From the NCBI GenBank assembly GCA_025934635.1, contig JAICWX010000068.1:1-32737 (forward strand): 32,737 nucleotides of DNA, written 5' to 3'. The position numbers and the translations under genes were made by a program. The notes under the pieces were generated by a model. That model ran no database searches and was not told the DNA's origin. It worked only from the letters and a program-made list of their open reading frames with translations. Positions within the stretch are counted from its first letter, which is position 1. The number at the start of each line of letters is the position of its first letter. Of the stretch, positions 21,676 to 28,739 are shown one piece after another. Source of the stretch: Streptosporangiaceae bacterium. Lineage in GTDB: Bacteria; Actinomycetota; Actinomycetes; Streptosporangiales; Streptosporangiaceae.

Positions 21676-22509
21676 TCAGCCGGCGTCCGGCAGGCAGACC
21701 TGGATCGCGCCGTCGGTCTCGCGGACCTCGAACGCGGGCTGCGGCGCGGTCGCGGGCCCCCGGACCACGGTCCCGCCGGCGACCCGGAAGACACTGCCGT
21801 GCCACGGGCAGGTCAGGCAGCCGTCCGCCAGCTCGCCGTCGGACAGCGGACCGGACATGTGGCTGCACCGGTCGGCCAGCACGTGCACCGTGCCGTCAAT
21901 CCGGATGGCCACCACCGGGACCTCGCCGAGCAGCCGCCGCACCGGCTTTCCCTCGACCGCGTCGGTCGCGGCCATCAGGTGGTGCCAGCCCGGTTCGACC
22001 AGGTGCGGCACTTCCTCCGCGTGGTTGGCCCCGCCGGCCAGCCGGAAGGAAATATGCCCGCCGAGCAGCCCGCTGGCGGACACGGCGGCCAGCCCGGCCA
22101 GCCGCAGCAGGCGCCCGGCCCGCGGGCCGCGGGCCAGCAGCGAGGCGCCGTAGATACCGCTGGCGAGGATGTTCCCGGCCGCGTGGACGACGCCGACCCG
22201 CATCTGCTGCTCGTGCTGCTCCGACCAGTCGGCCGCGCCGGCCAGCGCGGCCGGGACCGCCGCGGCCAGCCCGGCCCCGACGAGCTGACGGGACGCCTTC
22301 TCGTTACCGCCGAGGACATCGAGGATGGTCGCCGACAGCCACGCGCCGACCGAAGCCTGGACCAGCACGGGATGCACCGGGTGGCCGAGCCAGACCCCGT
22401 TGAGCGCGTCCCGCGCTTTTCCCGGCCTGATCAGCCGGGCCAGCCGCTGGCCGACGGATACGGCCCCGTCGAGACGGGTGTCTTGCTCGAGTTGAGAGAT
22501 CGCCTGCAT
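21676..22509 (-). CDS. DUF2231-Rieske [2Fe-2S] fusion protein
   Basis: 277-aa protein. Residues about 35-160 are a DUF2231-type membrane domain (GVWLGHPVHPVLVQASVGAW with conserved H-P-x-H-P, then hydrophobic helices AGLAAAVPAALAGAADW, ILASGIYGASLLA and LAGLAAVSASGLLGG). Residues about 185-277 are a Rieske domain with the cluster ligands C215-x-H217 and C234-x2-H237 (DRCSHMSGPL, CLTCPWHG) and FRVAGGTVVRGPA. Likely a membrane-bound electron-transfer protein; orientation and partner are unknown. The ribosome site before ATG 22509 is weak. Divergent from the 22598 gene. Confidence 0.88.
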   Translation of the reverse strand: MQAISQLEQDTRLDGAVSVGQRLARLIRPGKARDALNGVWLGHPVHPVLVQASVGAWLSATILDVLGGNEKASRQLVGAGLAAAVPAALAGAADWSEQHEQQMRVGVVHAAGNILASGIYGASLLARGPRAGRLLRLAGLAAVSASGLLGGHISFRLAGGANHAEEVPHLVEPGWHHLMAATDAVEGKPVRRLLGEVPVVAIRIDGTVHVLADRCSHMSGPLSDGELADGCLTCPWHGSVFRVAGGTVVRGPATAPQPAFEVRETDGAIQVCLPDAG

Positions 22510-22537
22510 GGCGCGTCCGGCTTCCCGCGACTGTCCC

Positions 22538-22562
22538 GGCTAAACCGGTGTTACCTGGGTAG
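22538..22562 (+). promoter_or_regulatory. candidate SigB/SigF-type promoter for the 22598 gene
   Basis: GGCT, 15 nt spacer, GGGTAG, 35 nt before the ATG. Confidence 0.55.
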
Positions 22563-22597
22563 CGGAGCCTGGCTGTCAACACGTCAGGAGGGATCTC

Positions 22598-23002
22598 ATG
22601 GCCAAGCACGACACCGACCCGGTGCTCCGGCAGCTGGTCCGGGCCATCAACGAATCGGAGAACGCCGCGGTGCCCGTCACCGTCAGCGCGCACGGCACGC
22701 AGCTGACCGGTGCCCTCATCGGCGAGCGCGTCTACTTCGGCGAACTGGTCGGGCAGTATCCGCTGATGAGCGCCCTGGAACCGTCCTCGGGGCTGCTGGG
22801 CAAGGAATACGCCAAGGACGCCGAGGCCGAGTCCGATCATCACCTGCACCTCCGGGAGAGCGGCAACGGCGACGACGCCGGGACCACCGCCGGGCTGTGG
22901 CGCATCAGCCTGGCGGCGGTCGACGGCTGGTCCTTGCGCGCCTACCCGGGAGTGGAACCCCCGGAGGACAAGGGTCCCTTCGCCCGCCTGCTGAGCTCCT
23001 AG
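22598..23002 (+). CDS. hypothetical protein (possible GvpU-like or Sm-like fold)
   Basis: 134-aa acidic protein, not confidently assigned. Seen: VRAINESENAAVPVTVSAHG, TQLTGALIGERVYFGELV and a C-terminal TAGLWRISLAAVDGWSLRA. The sequence 'V-T-V-x-x-x-G-x-x-x-x-G-x-L-I-G-x-x-x-Y-F' resembles the small gas-vesicle accessory protein GvpU and Sm-like folds, but no other gas-vesicle gene is present, so the name should not be transferred. ATG 22598 has AGGAGG upstream and a GGGTAG promoter candidate before that. It converges with the lipoprotein gene; the two stop codons overlap (22999-23002). Confidence 0.7.
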   Translation: MAKHDTDPVLRQLVRAINESENAAVPVTVSAHGTQLTGALIGERVYFGELVGQYPLMSALEPSSGLLGKEYAKDAEAESDHHLHLRESGNGDDAGTTAGLWRISLAAVDGWSLRAYPGVEPPEDKGPFARLLSS

Positions 23003-23823
23003 CGGGCCCAACTGAAATGCACGGTGACGGTGATGGTGTCGGGGAACCAGCGGGCTCCGCCGGCGTGCTGAGGCGCGCCGCAGGCCGTCTGCAGGTACCG
23101 CATCGGCGGGCCGAAGCCGTCGAGGATGTCGCTGGCCGGGAACCCGTAACTGTCCCGTATGACGTAGGTGAGCGTCCCGGCGTACCGCCCGTGCGCGCGG
23201 TGGCCGCTCCCGGTGACGGACAGGCCCTGGGTGCCGCGGAAACCCCAGTACAGGTCGCTGGCCCGGGCCTCGAATGCCACCGTCGGCAGCTGCCCGGCGG
23301 TCAGCGTCACCCGCGTCCGGCCCGCCTTCAGCTGGCGCCGGATCGCGTCCTGGACGCCGGTCGCCACCGCCCGGAAAGCCTCGCTGGCCAGCGCCTTCTT
23401 CGAGATCGTCGATCCGGCCCGGTAGTCGACCTTCGTGCCCTTCCCGGCGAGGAAGTGCCGCAGGAGATCCGCCGACGCGGGAAAGCCGGTCAATGCGAAC
23501 CCACGGGCCACCCGGGAGCCGAGGGCCTTGTCGGTCGCGAACTTGCTGCTATCACAGCTAGCCCCCGGCGCTTGGGCGGACGTGTCCTGGCTTCCGCTGT
23601 ACAGCACTGGCCGGTTTCCCGCGATGGTGAAGGCCCGCGTGGCGGTTCCGGCGGAGTGAACCGCGGTCGGCGAGGCGGTCCCGGTTCCGGCTGAGACGGC
23701 CGGGGAAGCCGTCCCGCCCGTCGATGACGCCGCCGTCGAGCAGCCCGGCAGCACTGCGGCTACGCACAGAGACACAGCGCCGATGACCAGCTTCGGCGCC
23801 AGCATCCGGCGGGGACGTCGCAT
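22999..23823 (-). CDS. putative secreted lipoprotein, function unknown
   Basis: 274-aa predicted lipoprotein. Seen: MRRPRRMLAPKLVIG then a hydrophobic AVSLCVAAVLPGCSTAASS containing a lipobox-like L-P-G-C, and a Ser/Thr/Ala/Gly-rich linker typical of exported actinobacterial proteins. The mature domain has GYRYxG-like segments: DLYWGFRGTQGLSVTGSGHR, YAGTLTYVIRDSYGFPASDI and LDGFGPPMRYLQTACGAPQH. The last part suggests a beta-rich domain with a possible disulphide. I chose ATG 23823 (residue 11 of the longer frame) because the signal peptide then begins at its charged region. It follows the HAD operon on the same strand, separated by a large inverted repeat. Confidence 0.8.
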   Translation of the reverse strand: MRRPRRMLAPKLVIGAVSLCVAAVLPGCSTAASSTGGTASPAVSAGTGTASPTAVHSAGTATRAFTIAGNRPVLYSGSQDTSAQAPGASCDSSKFATDKALGSRVARGFALTGFPASADLLRHFLAGKGTKVDYRAGSTISKKALASEAFRAVATGVQDAIRRQLKAGRTRVTLTAGQLPTVAFEARASDLYWGFRGTQGLSVTGSGHRAHGRYAGTLTYVIRDSYGFPASDILDGFGPPMRYLQTACGAPQHAGGARWFPDTITVTVHFSWAR

Positions 23824-23885
23824 GGCTCGAGCATGCCACGGCCTGCCGGTCACTCGCCCCGCAGTACCGACGCGGGGCGCCCGAA

Positions 23886-23939
23886 GGAGTCGGTGGCACC
23901 CTGGGTACCGAAGAACGTACCCAATGGCACACCGACTCC
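23886..23939. terminator. long imperfect inverted repeat, candidate terminator
   Basis: Outer arms GGAGTCGGTG (23886-23895) and CACCGACTCC (23930-23939), inner arms TGGGTAC (23902-23908) and GTACCCA (23917-23923), with an 8-nt loop. It starts 2 nt after the end of the HAD gene and before the lipoprotein gene, so it probably ends the eight-gene operon. No T-run is seen. Confidence 0.6.
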
Positions 23940-23940
23940 G

Positions 23941-24681
23941 TCAGGGCCGGGCCGGGACGCCGAGCCGGCGCAGGGCGGCGGCGTCCAGCTGGGTCAGGGA
24001 CTCCAGGACCAGGTCGGCTTCGCGGTAGCGGGGGTGGGCGGTCAGCAGGGGGTCGGGGACGGCGAGGCAGCGCATGCCCGCGGCCCGGGCCGAGGCGACC
24101 CCGTTCGGGGAGTCTTCCAGGGCCAGGCAGCTGGCCGGGGCGACCCCGAGCCGGCGGGCGGCGGTGAGGTACACGTCCGGGGCCGGCTTGCCGCGGGCCT
24201 CGTCCATGGCCGAGCAGCGCACCTCGATGCGGTCCAGGCCGAGCCGGTCGCCGACGGCGTCGATCAGCCGCCGCGGCGACGACGACGCGATCGCGAGCCG
24301 CAGCCCGTACCGCTCGAAGAGGGCGAGCGCCGCGGTGACGCCCGGCATCGGCTCGCCTTCGGCCCGGACGTGGGCGATCACCCGGTCGATGACCAGATCG
24401 GCCACCGCGGCGTCGGTCAGCCGGGCCAGGCGGTCGCCATCGGCCGACGGCCGCTGCCGCCAGACGGGGATCAGCTCCTCGATCGGCTGCCCGGTCGAGT
24501 CGAGCACGTCGGCGTCGCTGAGCACGATCCCGAACCCGGCGAAGGTCGCCGTCTCGGCCGCCCGCCAGGTCGGCTCGGTGTCGATGAGCAGGCCGTCCAT
24601 GTCGAGAACGACCGCCTCGACGGCCGGCCGGGCCAGCACAGGGTCGGTCGGCAACGGGCCGGCCGGCGCGGGACCGGTCAA
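23941..24681 (-). CDS. HAD-IA family phosphatase (beta-phosphoglucomutase/hexitol phosphatase-like)
   Basis: 246-aa HAD phosphatase. Seen: motif I EAVVLDMDGLLIDTEPTWR, a cap with DSTGQPIEELIPVWRQR, motif II LAIASSSPRRLIDAVGDRLG, motif III RGKPAPDVYLTAARRLGV, motif IV CLALEDSPNGVASARAAGMR. The E-P-x-W after motif I and the E-D-S-P-N-G motif are typical of the sugar/polyol phosphatase and beta-phosphoglucomutase branch. Start: TTG 24681 overlaps the BtpA stop by 4 nt (TTGA), suiting coupling; a GTG about 13 codons later is an alternative. Last gene of the catabolic operon. It would dephosphorylate an intermediate or clear a dead-end product (inference). Confidence 0.88.
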   Translation of the reverse strand: MTGPAPAGPLPTDPVLARPAVEAVVLDMDGLLIDTEPTWRAAETATFAGFGIVLSDADVLDSTGQPIEELIPVWRQRPSADGDRLARLTDAAVADLVIDRVIAHVRAEGEPMPGVTAALALFERYGLRLAIASSSPRRLIDAVGDRLGLDRIEVRCSAMDEARGKPAPDVYLTAARRLGVAPASCLALEDSPNGVASARAAGMRCLAVPDPLLTAHPRYREADLVLESLTQLDAAALRRLGVPARP

Positions 24682-25496
24682 CTGAGAACAGCGGGGGCCG
24701 AACGGGCTTCCCGCGCCGCATCGGTAAACCGGCGCGCCCGGTCGGGGTCGACCGGGTTCCAGGTGATCCCGTCCACCTTCAGGCTGGTGCCGACGATCAC
24801 GCCGTCCGCCACGGCCAGGATCTCGGCCAGCCGGTCGTAGGTCACGCCGGTGTTCGCCAGCACCGGGGTCTGCGGCACCGCATCCTTGGCCGCGCGCAGG
24901 TCGCTCATGGCGAACGGGACACCCGCCTCCGGGCCGCTGATGAGGATCGCGTCGAGGCCGAGGAAAGCCGAGCTGCGGGCCCGCTCGCCCACGGTGCGGG
25001 TGCCGAGGGTGGAGCTGAACTCCGGCGTGATGTTGCCGAACAGCCCGACGTCGGACGCGCCGATCGCGTCGCGGTAGGCGGTCAGGTCACCGAGCGACGG
25101 CGCGACCAGGCCCATGTCGCTCTCGTAGACGCCGGTCAGCACCTCCCGGATGAAGGCCGCCCCGGTCGCCCGGGCCAGGGCCAGGCTGGCCCGGGCGTCC
25201 CACAAGATGTTGACCCCGAACGGGACCCGGATCGACGAGTGCAGCTCGCCGATCACGGCCGCCATCGCGGCCGGGATCTCCGGGCCGACCTCGAGCTGGT
25301 AGGGGATGTCGTTCTCGTTGCAGAACAGCACGGCGTCGACGCCGGCGTCCTGCAGCACTTCCAGGTCCCGCCCGACCACGTCGACCAGGCGCGCCCGCCC
25401 GGCGGCACGGTCGTGCCGCGGCCGTCCCGGCAAGCCGGGGAAATGCACCATCGCGATCACGGGCTTGACGGTGCCGAACCTCTCCTCGAGCGACAT
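24678..25496 (-). CDS. BtpA/SgcQ family protein (copy 1)
   Basis: 272-aa TIM-barrel protein of the BtpA/SgcQ family (Pfam BtpA). Seen: KPVIAMVHFPGLPGRPRHDR, LEVLQDAGVDAVLFCNENDI, PFGVNILWDARASLALARAT, EVLTGVYESDMGLVAP, LFGNITPEFSSTLGTRTVGE, PVLANTGVTYDRLAEIL and DGVIVGTSLKVDGITWNPVD. The last motifs resemble a phosphate-binding barrel end. Biochemical function of the family is not established: BtpA was linked to photosystem I stability in cyanobacteria, SgcQ to an uncharacterised E. coli sugar operon. ATG 25496 follows AAAGG. The gap to the upstream hydrolase gene is 17 nt, and the 3' end overlaps the HAD gene. Paralogous to copy 2 at 29699-30535. Confidence 0.9.
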   Translation of the reverse strand: MSLEERFGTVKPVIAMVHFPGLPGRPRHDRAAGRARLVDVVGRDLEVLQDAGVDAVLFCNENDIPYQLEVGPEIPAAMAAVIGELHSSIRVPFGVNILWDARASLALARATGAAFIREVLTGVYESDMGLVAPSLGDLTAYRDAIGASDVGLFGNITPEFSSTLGTRTVGERARSSAFLGLDAILISGPEAGVPFAMSDLRAAKDAVPQTPVLANTGVTYDRLAEILAVADGVIVGTSLKVDGITWNPVDPDRARRFTDAAREARSAPAVLS

Positions 25497-25513
25497 AGCC
25501 AGGCTGGACCTTT

Positions 25514-26329
25514 CTAAGAGGCGCTATTACCGCGGACGAAATCGATGACGGCCGCATTCCACGGCCCCGGGTCCTCCCAGAAGGCGGCGTGCCCGCCGGG
25601 AACCACAGCCCAGGTACCGACACCGGGGGCCAGGGAGTCGAACAGCTGCCGCGACAGCTCCGGCCGGATGATGATGTCCTCGCTGGCCGCCAGCACCAGC
25701 GTCGGGACGCGGACCGCGCCGATCCGGCCCGCGCAATCGTGGCCGTTCAGCGCGGCCATCTGGGCCGCGAAAGCCGCGGCGGGCTGGGTGCTGCCCTCGG
25801 CCCCCGCGATCAGCTCCGCCACCCGGTCCGGATCCCGCTGGTAGAACCCGGGGCTGAAGATCCACGGCGCCTGCATCCGCATCATGACCGGCATGCCCGC
25901 GGCCAGCGCGACCGTCGCCCAGGTCTCGAACGCCGCGGCCGTGAACGGGTCCGCGACCGCGAAGGTGTTGGCCAGCACCAGCGAGAGCAGGTCCTCCGGG
26001 TAAGCCACCGCGTACTCCTGGGCGATAGCGCCGCCCATCGACACCCCGGCCAGGTGGAAGCGCGCCAGCCCGAGCCCGCTGACCAGGACCTTCAGGTCCG
26101 CCGCCAGCTCAGCGCTGGTGTAAGGCCCGGGCGGCTGCCCGGACTGGCCAGAGCCGCGGTTGTCGTAGGTGATGACGCGCAGGCCCGCCCGGACGAAGTC
26201 GTCCACCTGGTTGACCCAGCCGTCCAGGTCGTCGCCGACGCCGTTGATCAGGACCAGGTCCGGCGGCCCCTCCCCGGTGATCCGGTAGTGGATATCGATC
26301 GCGTCGCCACGCACGAACCCGGTGGTCAT
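25514..26329 (-). CDS. alpha/beta hydrolase
   Basis: 271-aa alpha/beta-hydrolase fold protein resembling 3-oxoadipate enol-lactonases and carboxylesterases. Seen: an oxyanion region VLINGVGDDLDGW, VITYDNRGSGQSGQPPG, the nucleophile elbow AGVSMGGAIAQEY with Ser97, acid Asp218 in LVLAASEDIIIRPE, and His247 in VVPGGHAAFWEDP. All triad residues are present, so the enzyme should be active, as a lactonase or esterase. ATG 26329 overlaps the stop of the isomerase gene (ATGA); the much longer frame upstream is out-of-frame shadow. No signal peptide. In this operon it may open a lactone or ester made from the imported compound (inference). Confidence 0.9.
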   Translation of the reverse strand: MTTGFVRGDAIDIHYRITGEGPPDLVLINGVGDDLDGWVNQVDDFVRAGLRVITYDNRGSGQSGQPPGPYTSAELAADLKVLVSGLGLARFHLAGVSMGGAIAQEYAVAYPEDLLSLVLANTFAVADPFTAAAFETWATVALAAGMPVMMRMQAPWIFSPGFYQRDPDRVAELIAGAEGSTQPAAAFAAQMAALNGHDCAGRIGAVRVPTLVLAASEDIIIRPELSRQLFDSLAPGVGTWAVVPGGHAAFWEDPGPWNAAVIDFVRGNSAS

Positions 26330-27240
26330 CGGATACCCCGTTCGGTCATCGCGGCCTGCCAGAGGCTGACCGAGGCGCGCAGGTCGGCCAGCACCCCGGC
26401 GTCGTCCTGCTCGAACGCCGGGATCACCTCGAGCACCAGCAGGACGTCGTCCGCCCCGGCCGCGACCAGCGTATCCAGCACCCGGCCGGGATCGATCAGG
26501 CCCGTCTCGTCGTGCTCGCGGGTGAACGGCCAGTGGTGGTCGGCGAGGCCGTCGGACTGCTGCAGCTGGACCTCGCCCAGCCGCCCGCCGAAGCGCGCCA
26601 GCCACGCATAGGGATCCCGGTCGTCGCCGGTGGTGCCGGGCACGCACTGGTGCCCGACGTCCAGGCACAGCCGGACCGGCGCGCGGTCGGCGTCGCCGTC
26701 GGTGAGCAGGGGCTCGATGCTGGCCATGGTGGACGGCTCGCGCTGGCTGGCCAGGTTCTCCACCAGCAGGTACTCCAGGCCCGCCGAGCGGGCCGCGACC
26801 GCGAGCTCGGCCAGCGACCGTTGCAGGCCGGCCCAGCGCTCGGCCCGGCGGGCCGGGTCCGACCAGTCGGGCACGCTCATCGCGCCGACGTGCCCGCCGA
26901 CTCCCCGCGCCCCGGCCTGCGCCGCGAACTCGACGACGCCCAGGTACCACTCCGCCGCCGCCCGCCGCCGCCCCTCGTCGGGGTGCATCAGCAGGTTGAG
27001 CGAGTAGGCGGCCAGACCGGTGAACACGGTCTCGGCCCGTAGCCCGTAAAAATCGAGCGCCGAACGAGTCTGGCTCACCACATCCTCGCGCCCGCCTGGG
27101 CTCCCAGGGTCGTCGACCAGGTCGAGCGAGAGCTCCACGGTGCCGAGGCCCAGCTCGTCGCGGACGATGGCCGCCCAGTCGGCCGGCCGCGGCCAGCGCT
27201 TGACGGCGAAGCAGTTGTTGATGCCCAGACGAGCTTTCAC
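26326..27240 (-). CDS. sugar phosphate isomerase/epimerase (AP endonuclease 2-like TIM barrel)
   Basis: 304-aa xylose-isomerase-like TIM-barrel protein. Seen: RLGINNCFAVKRWPRPADWA at the N-terminus, LGTVELSLDLVDDP, metal-site strands EYLLVENLASQREPSTMASI with Glu, RLCLDVGHQCVPGT with Asp and His, GEVQLQQSDGLADHHWPF and VLLVLEVIPAFEQ with Glu. This layout of acidic and His residues at strand ends fits a divalent-metal isomerase or epimerase. Substrate unknown; relatives act on tetrulose, pentose and inositol derivatives. ATG 27240 overlaps the kinase stop by 4 nt, and its stop overlaps the hydrolase start. Confidence 0.88.
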   Translation of the reverse strand: MKARLGINNCFAVKRWPRPADWAAIVRDELGLGTVELSLDLVDDPGSPGGREDVVSQTRSALDFYGLRAETVFTGLAAYSLNLLMHPDEGRRRAAAEWYLGVVEFAAQAGARGVGGHVGAMSVPDWSDPARRAERWAGLQRSLAELAVAARSAGLEYLLVENLASQREPSTMASIEPLLTDGDADRAPVRLCLDVGHQCVPGTTGDDRDPYAWLARFGGRLGEVQLQQSDGLADHHWPFTREHDETGLIDPGRVLDTLVAAGADDVLLVLEVIPAFEQDDAGVLADLRASVSLWQAAMTERGIR

Positions 27241-28739
27241 CTGACCACCTGCGATCCCACGAGATCGGTGTAACGCTGGAACAGGTCGTCGTAGCGGGCG
27301 CGATGCGCCGGATCCGGCTCGGCCCGGCCGGCCGGGCGGTAGCCGGCCGCGACCGCTTCGGCGGCATCGTGGTAGATCCCGGCGCCCAGGCCCGCCAGCA
27401 TCGCGGCGCCCGCCGCGGTGGAGTCACCCGCCACCCGCACGACCGGGATCCCGGTGACGTCGGCCTTGATCTGGTTCCAGACCGCCATGCCCGCACCGCC
27501 GCCGGATACCCGCAACTCGGTGGCTGGCGCCGACGTCCGGCCCAGGGTGTGGAGCCGGGCCCGGACCCCGCAGGCGATGCCTTCCATGGTGGCGCGGGCG
27601 ACCGCGCCGCGGTCGTGCCGCAGGGACAGCCCGGTGATCGCGCCGCGCAGGGCCGGGTCGTCCCGCTCGCCGTCGCCGAGCACGGGCGCGAACACCAGGC
27701 CGCCCGCGCCGGGCGGGGCGGCCGCCGCGGCCTGCTCGATGCGGGCGTAGTCGGCCGCGCGCGGCGCCCGGGTCGGCCCGGCGTAGAACAGCTGGGCCAG
27801 CCAGTCGAGCGCCTCGCCGGTGGTGTTGATGCCCACCTCGGTGACGTAGCCGCTGGGGCCGGTGATGCTCGGGTAGTGGGTGACGTCGAGGTCCGGCAGC
27901 GGCTCGGCGACGACCGAGTTGAAGCAGCTCGAGCTGCCCGCCATCTCGCTGACCGGGCCGGCCGCGGTCACCCCGGCGCCGAGCGCGCAGGCGATGCTGT
28001 CCCCCGCGCCCGCCACCACCGGCAGGCCGGCCGGGAGGCCGAGGCGGGCCGCGAGCTTCGGCCGGAGCTCCCCGGCGACGCTCCACGAGGGCACCACCGC
28101 GGGGAACGCGGCCTCGTCCAGGCCGAGGTCGCCGAGCAGGCCCGACGCCCACCGGCGGGCGCGCTGGTCCAGCAGGGCGGTCGCGGCCGCCATCGACCAG
28201 TCGGTGGTCGCCTGGCCGGTCAGGGCGAGGACGACGTAGTCGGTGGGCTGGACGAACCGGCGCGTCGCGGCGAACACATCCGGCTCGTGTGCGCGCAGCC
28301 ACAGGATCTTGGCCGCGACGTGGAAGGCGGCGGGCACGTGGCCGGTCAGCTCGTGCAGTTTCTGGTCGCCGAAGCGCGCGCGCATCGCGTCCGCTTCGGC
28401 GGTGGCCCGGTTGTCGCGGTAGATCAGGCCGGCCCGCAGCGGCTGGTCCCGCCGGTCCAGCGGGACCACGCTCGGGCACTGCCCGGTGACGGCGACCGCC
28501 CGGACCCGGCTTTCCTGGCCGAGGGTGCGCACCAGCGCGCCGAGGGCGGACAGCGCGGCCGACCGCCAGCGCCGGGCGTCCTGCTCGGCCCAGCCCTCGG
28601 CGGGCAGGTAGGTCGGGTAGGGCCGCCTGACCTCCGGCCCCGGCGCGCCCCCGACCGCGAACGCGGAAGCGCGGGCGCCCGAGGTCCCGATGTCGATGGC
28701 GACCAGCACCTCCGCTCCGTCCGGATCGGTGGCGTGCAT
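27237..28739 (-). CDS. FGGY family carbohydrate kinase
   Basis: 500-aa FGGY kinase, closest in pattern to xylulokinases. Seen: the phosphate-1 motif VAIDIGTSGARASAFAV with Asp16, GWAEQDARRWRSAAL, AVAVTGQCPSVVPLD, LIYRDNRATAEADAMRARFG, PTDYVVLALTG, the catalytic-Asp segment GAGDSIACALGAGV, GGLVFAPVLGDGERDDPALR, and ELRVSGGGAGMAVWNQIKAD (adenosine region). It would phosphorylate a sugar, polyol or related acid with ATP. The ATG directly follows the upstream TAA (TAAATG), and the ribosome site is weak, so expression probably depends on coupling. It is the central enzyme of the operon and the best clue that a carbohydrate-like substrate is used. Confidence 0.92.
   Translation of the reverse strand: MHATDPDGAEVLVAIDIGTSGARASAFAVGGAPGPEVRRPYPTYLPAEGWAEQDARRWRSAALSALGALVRTLGQESRVRAVAVTGQCPSVVPLDRRDQPLRAGLIYRDNRATAEADAMRARFGDQKLHELTGHVPAAFHVAAKILWLRAHEPDVFAATRRFVQPTDYVVLALTGQATTDWSMAAATALLDQRARRWASGLLGDLGLDEAAFPAVVPSWSVAGELRPKLAARLGLPAGLPVVAGAGDSIACALGAGVTAAGPVSEMAGSSSCFNSVVAEPLPDLDVTHYPSITGPSGYVTEVGINTTGEALDWLAQLFYAGPTRAPRAADYARIEQAAAAAPPGAGGLVFAPVLGDGERDDPALRGAITGLSLRHDRGAVARATMEGIACGVRARLHTLGRTSAPATELRVSGGGAGMAVWNQIKADVTGIPVVRVAGDSTAAGAAMLAGLGAGIYHDAAEAVAAGYRPAGRAEPDPAHRARYDDLFQRYTDLVGSQVVR

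Noticed and set aside
22598..23002. Assigning the gene as gas vesicle protein GvpU
   Set aside because: Only a short motif-level resemblance and no other gas-vesicle gene in the window; kept as hypothetical.
21799..23694. Very long open frame of 631 codons on the plus strand
   Set aside because: Antisense to the Rieske and lipoprotein genes and spans several unrelated genes; Arg/Gly/Pro-rich shadow of GC-rich coding sequence.
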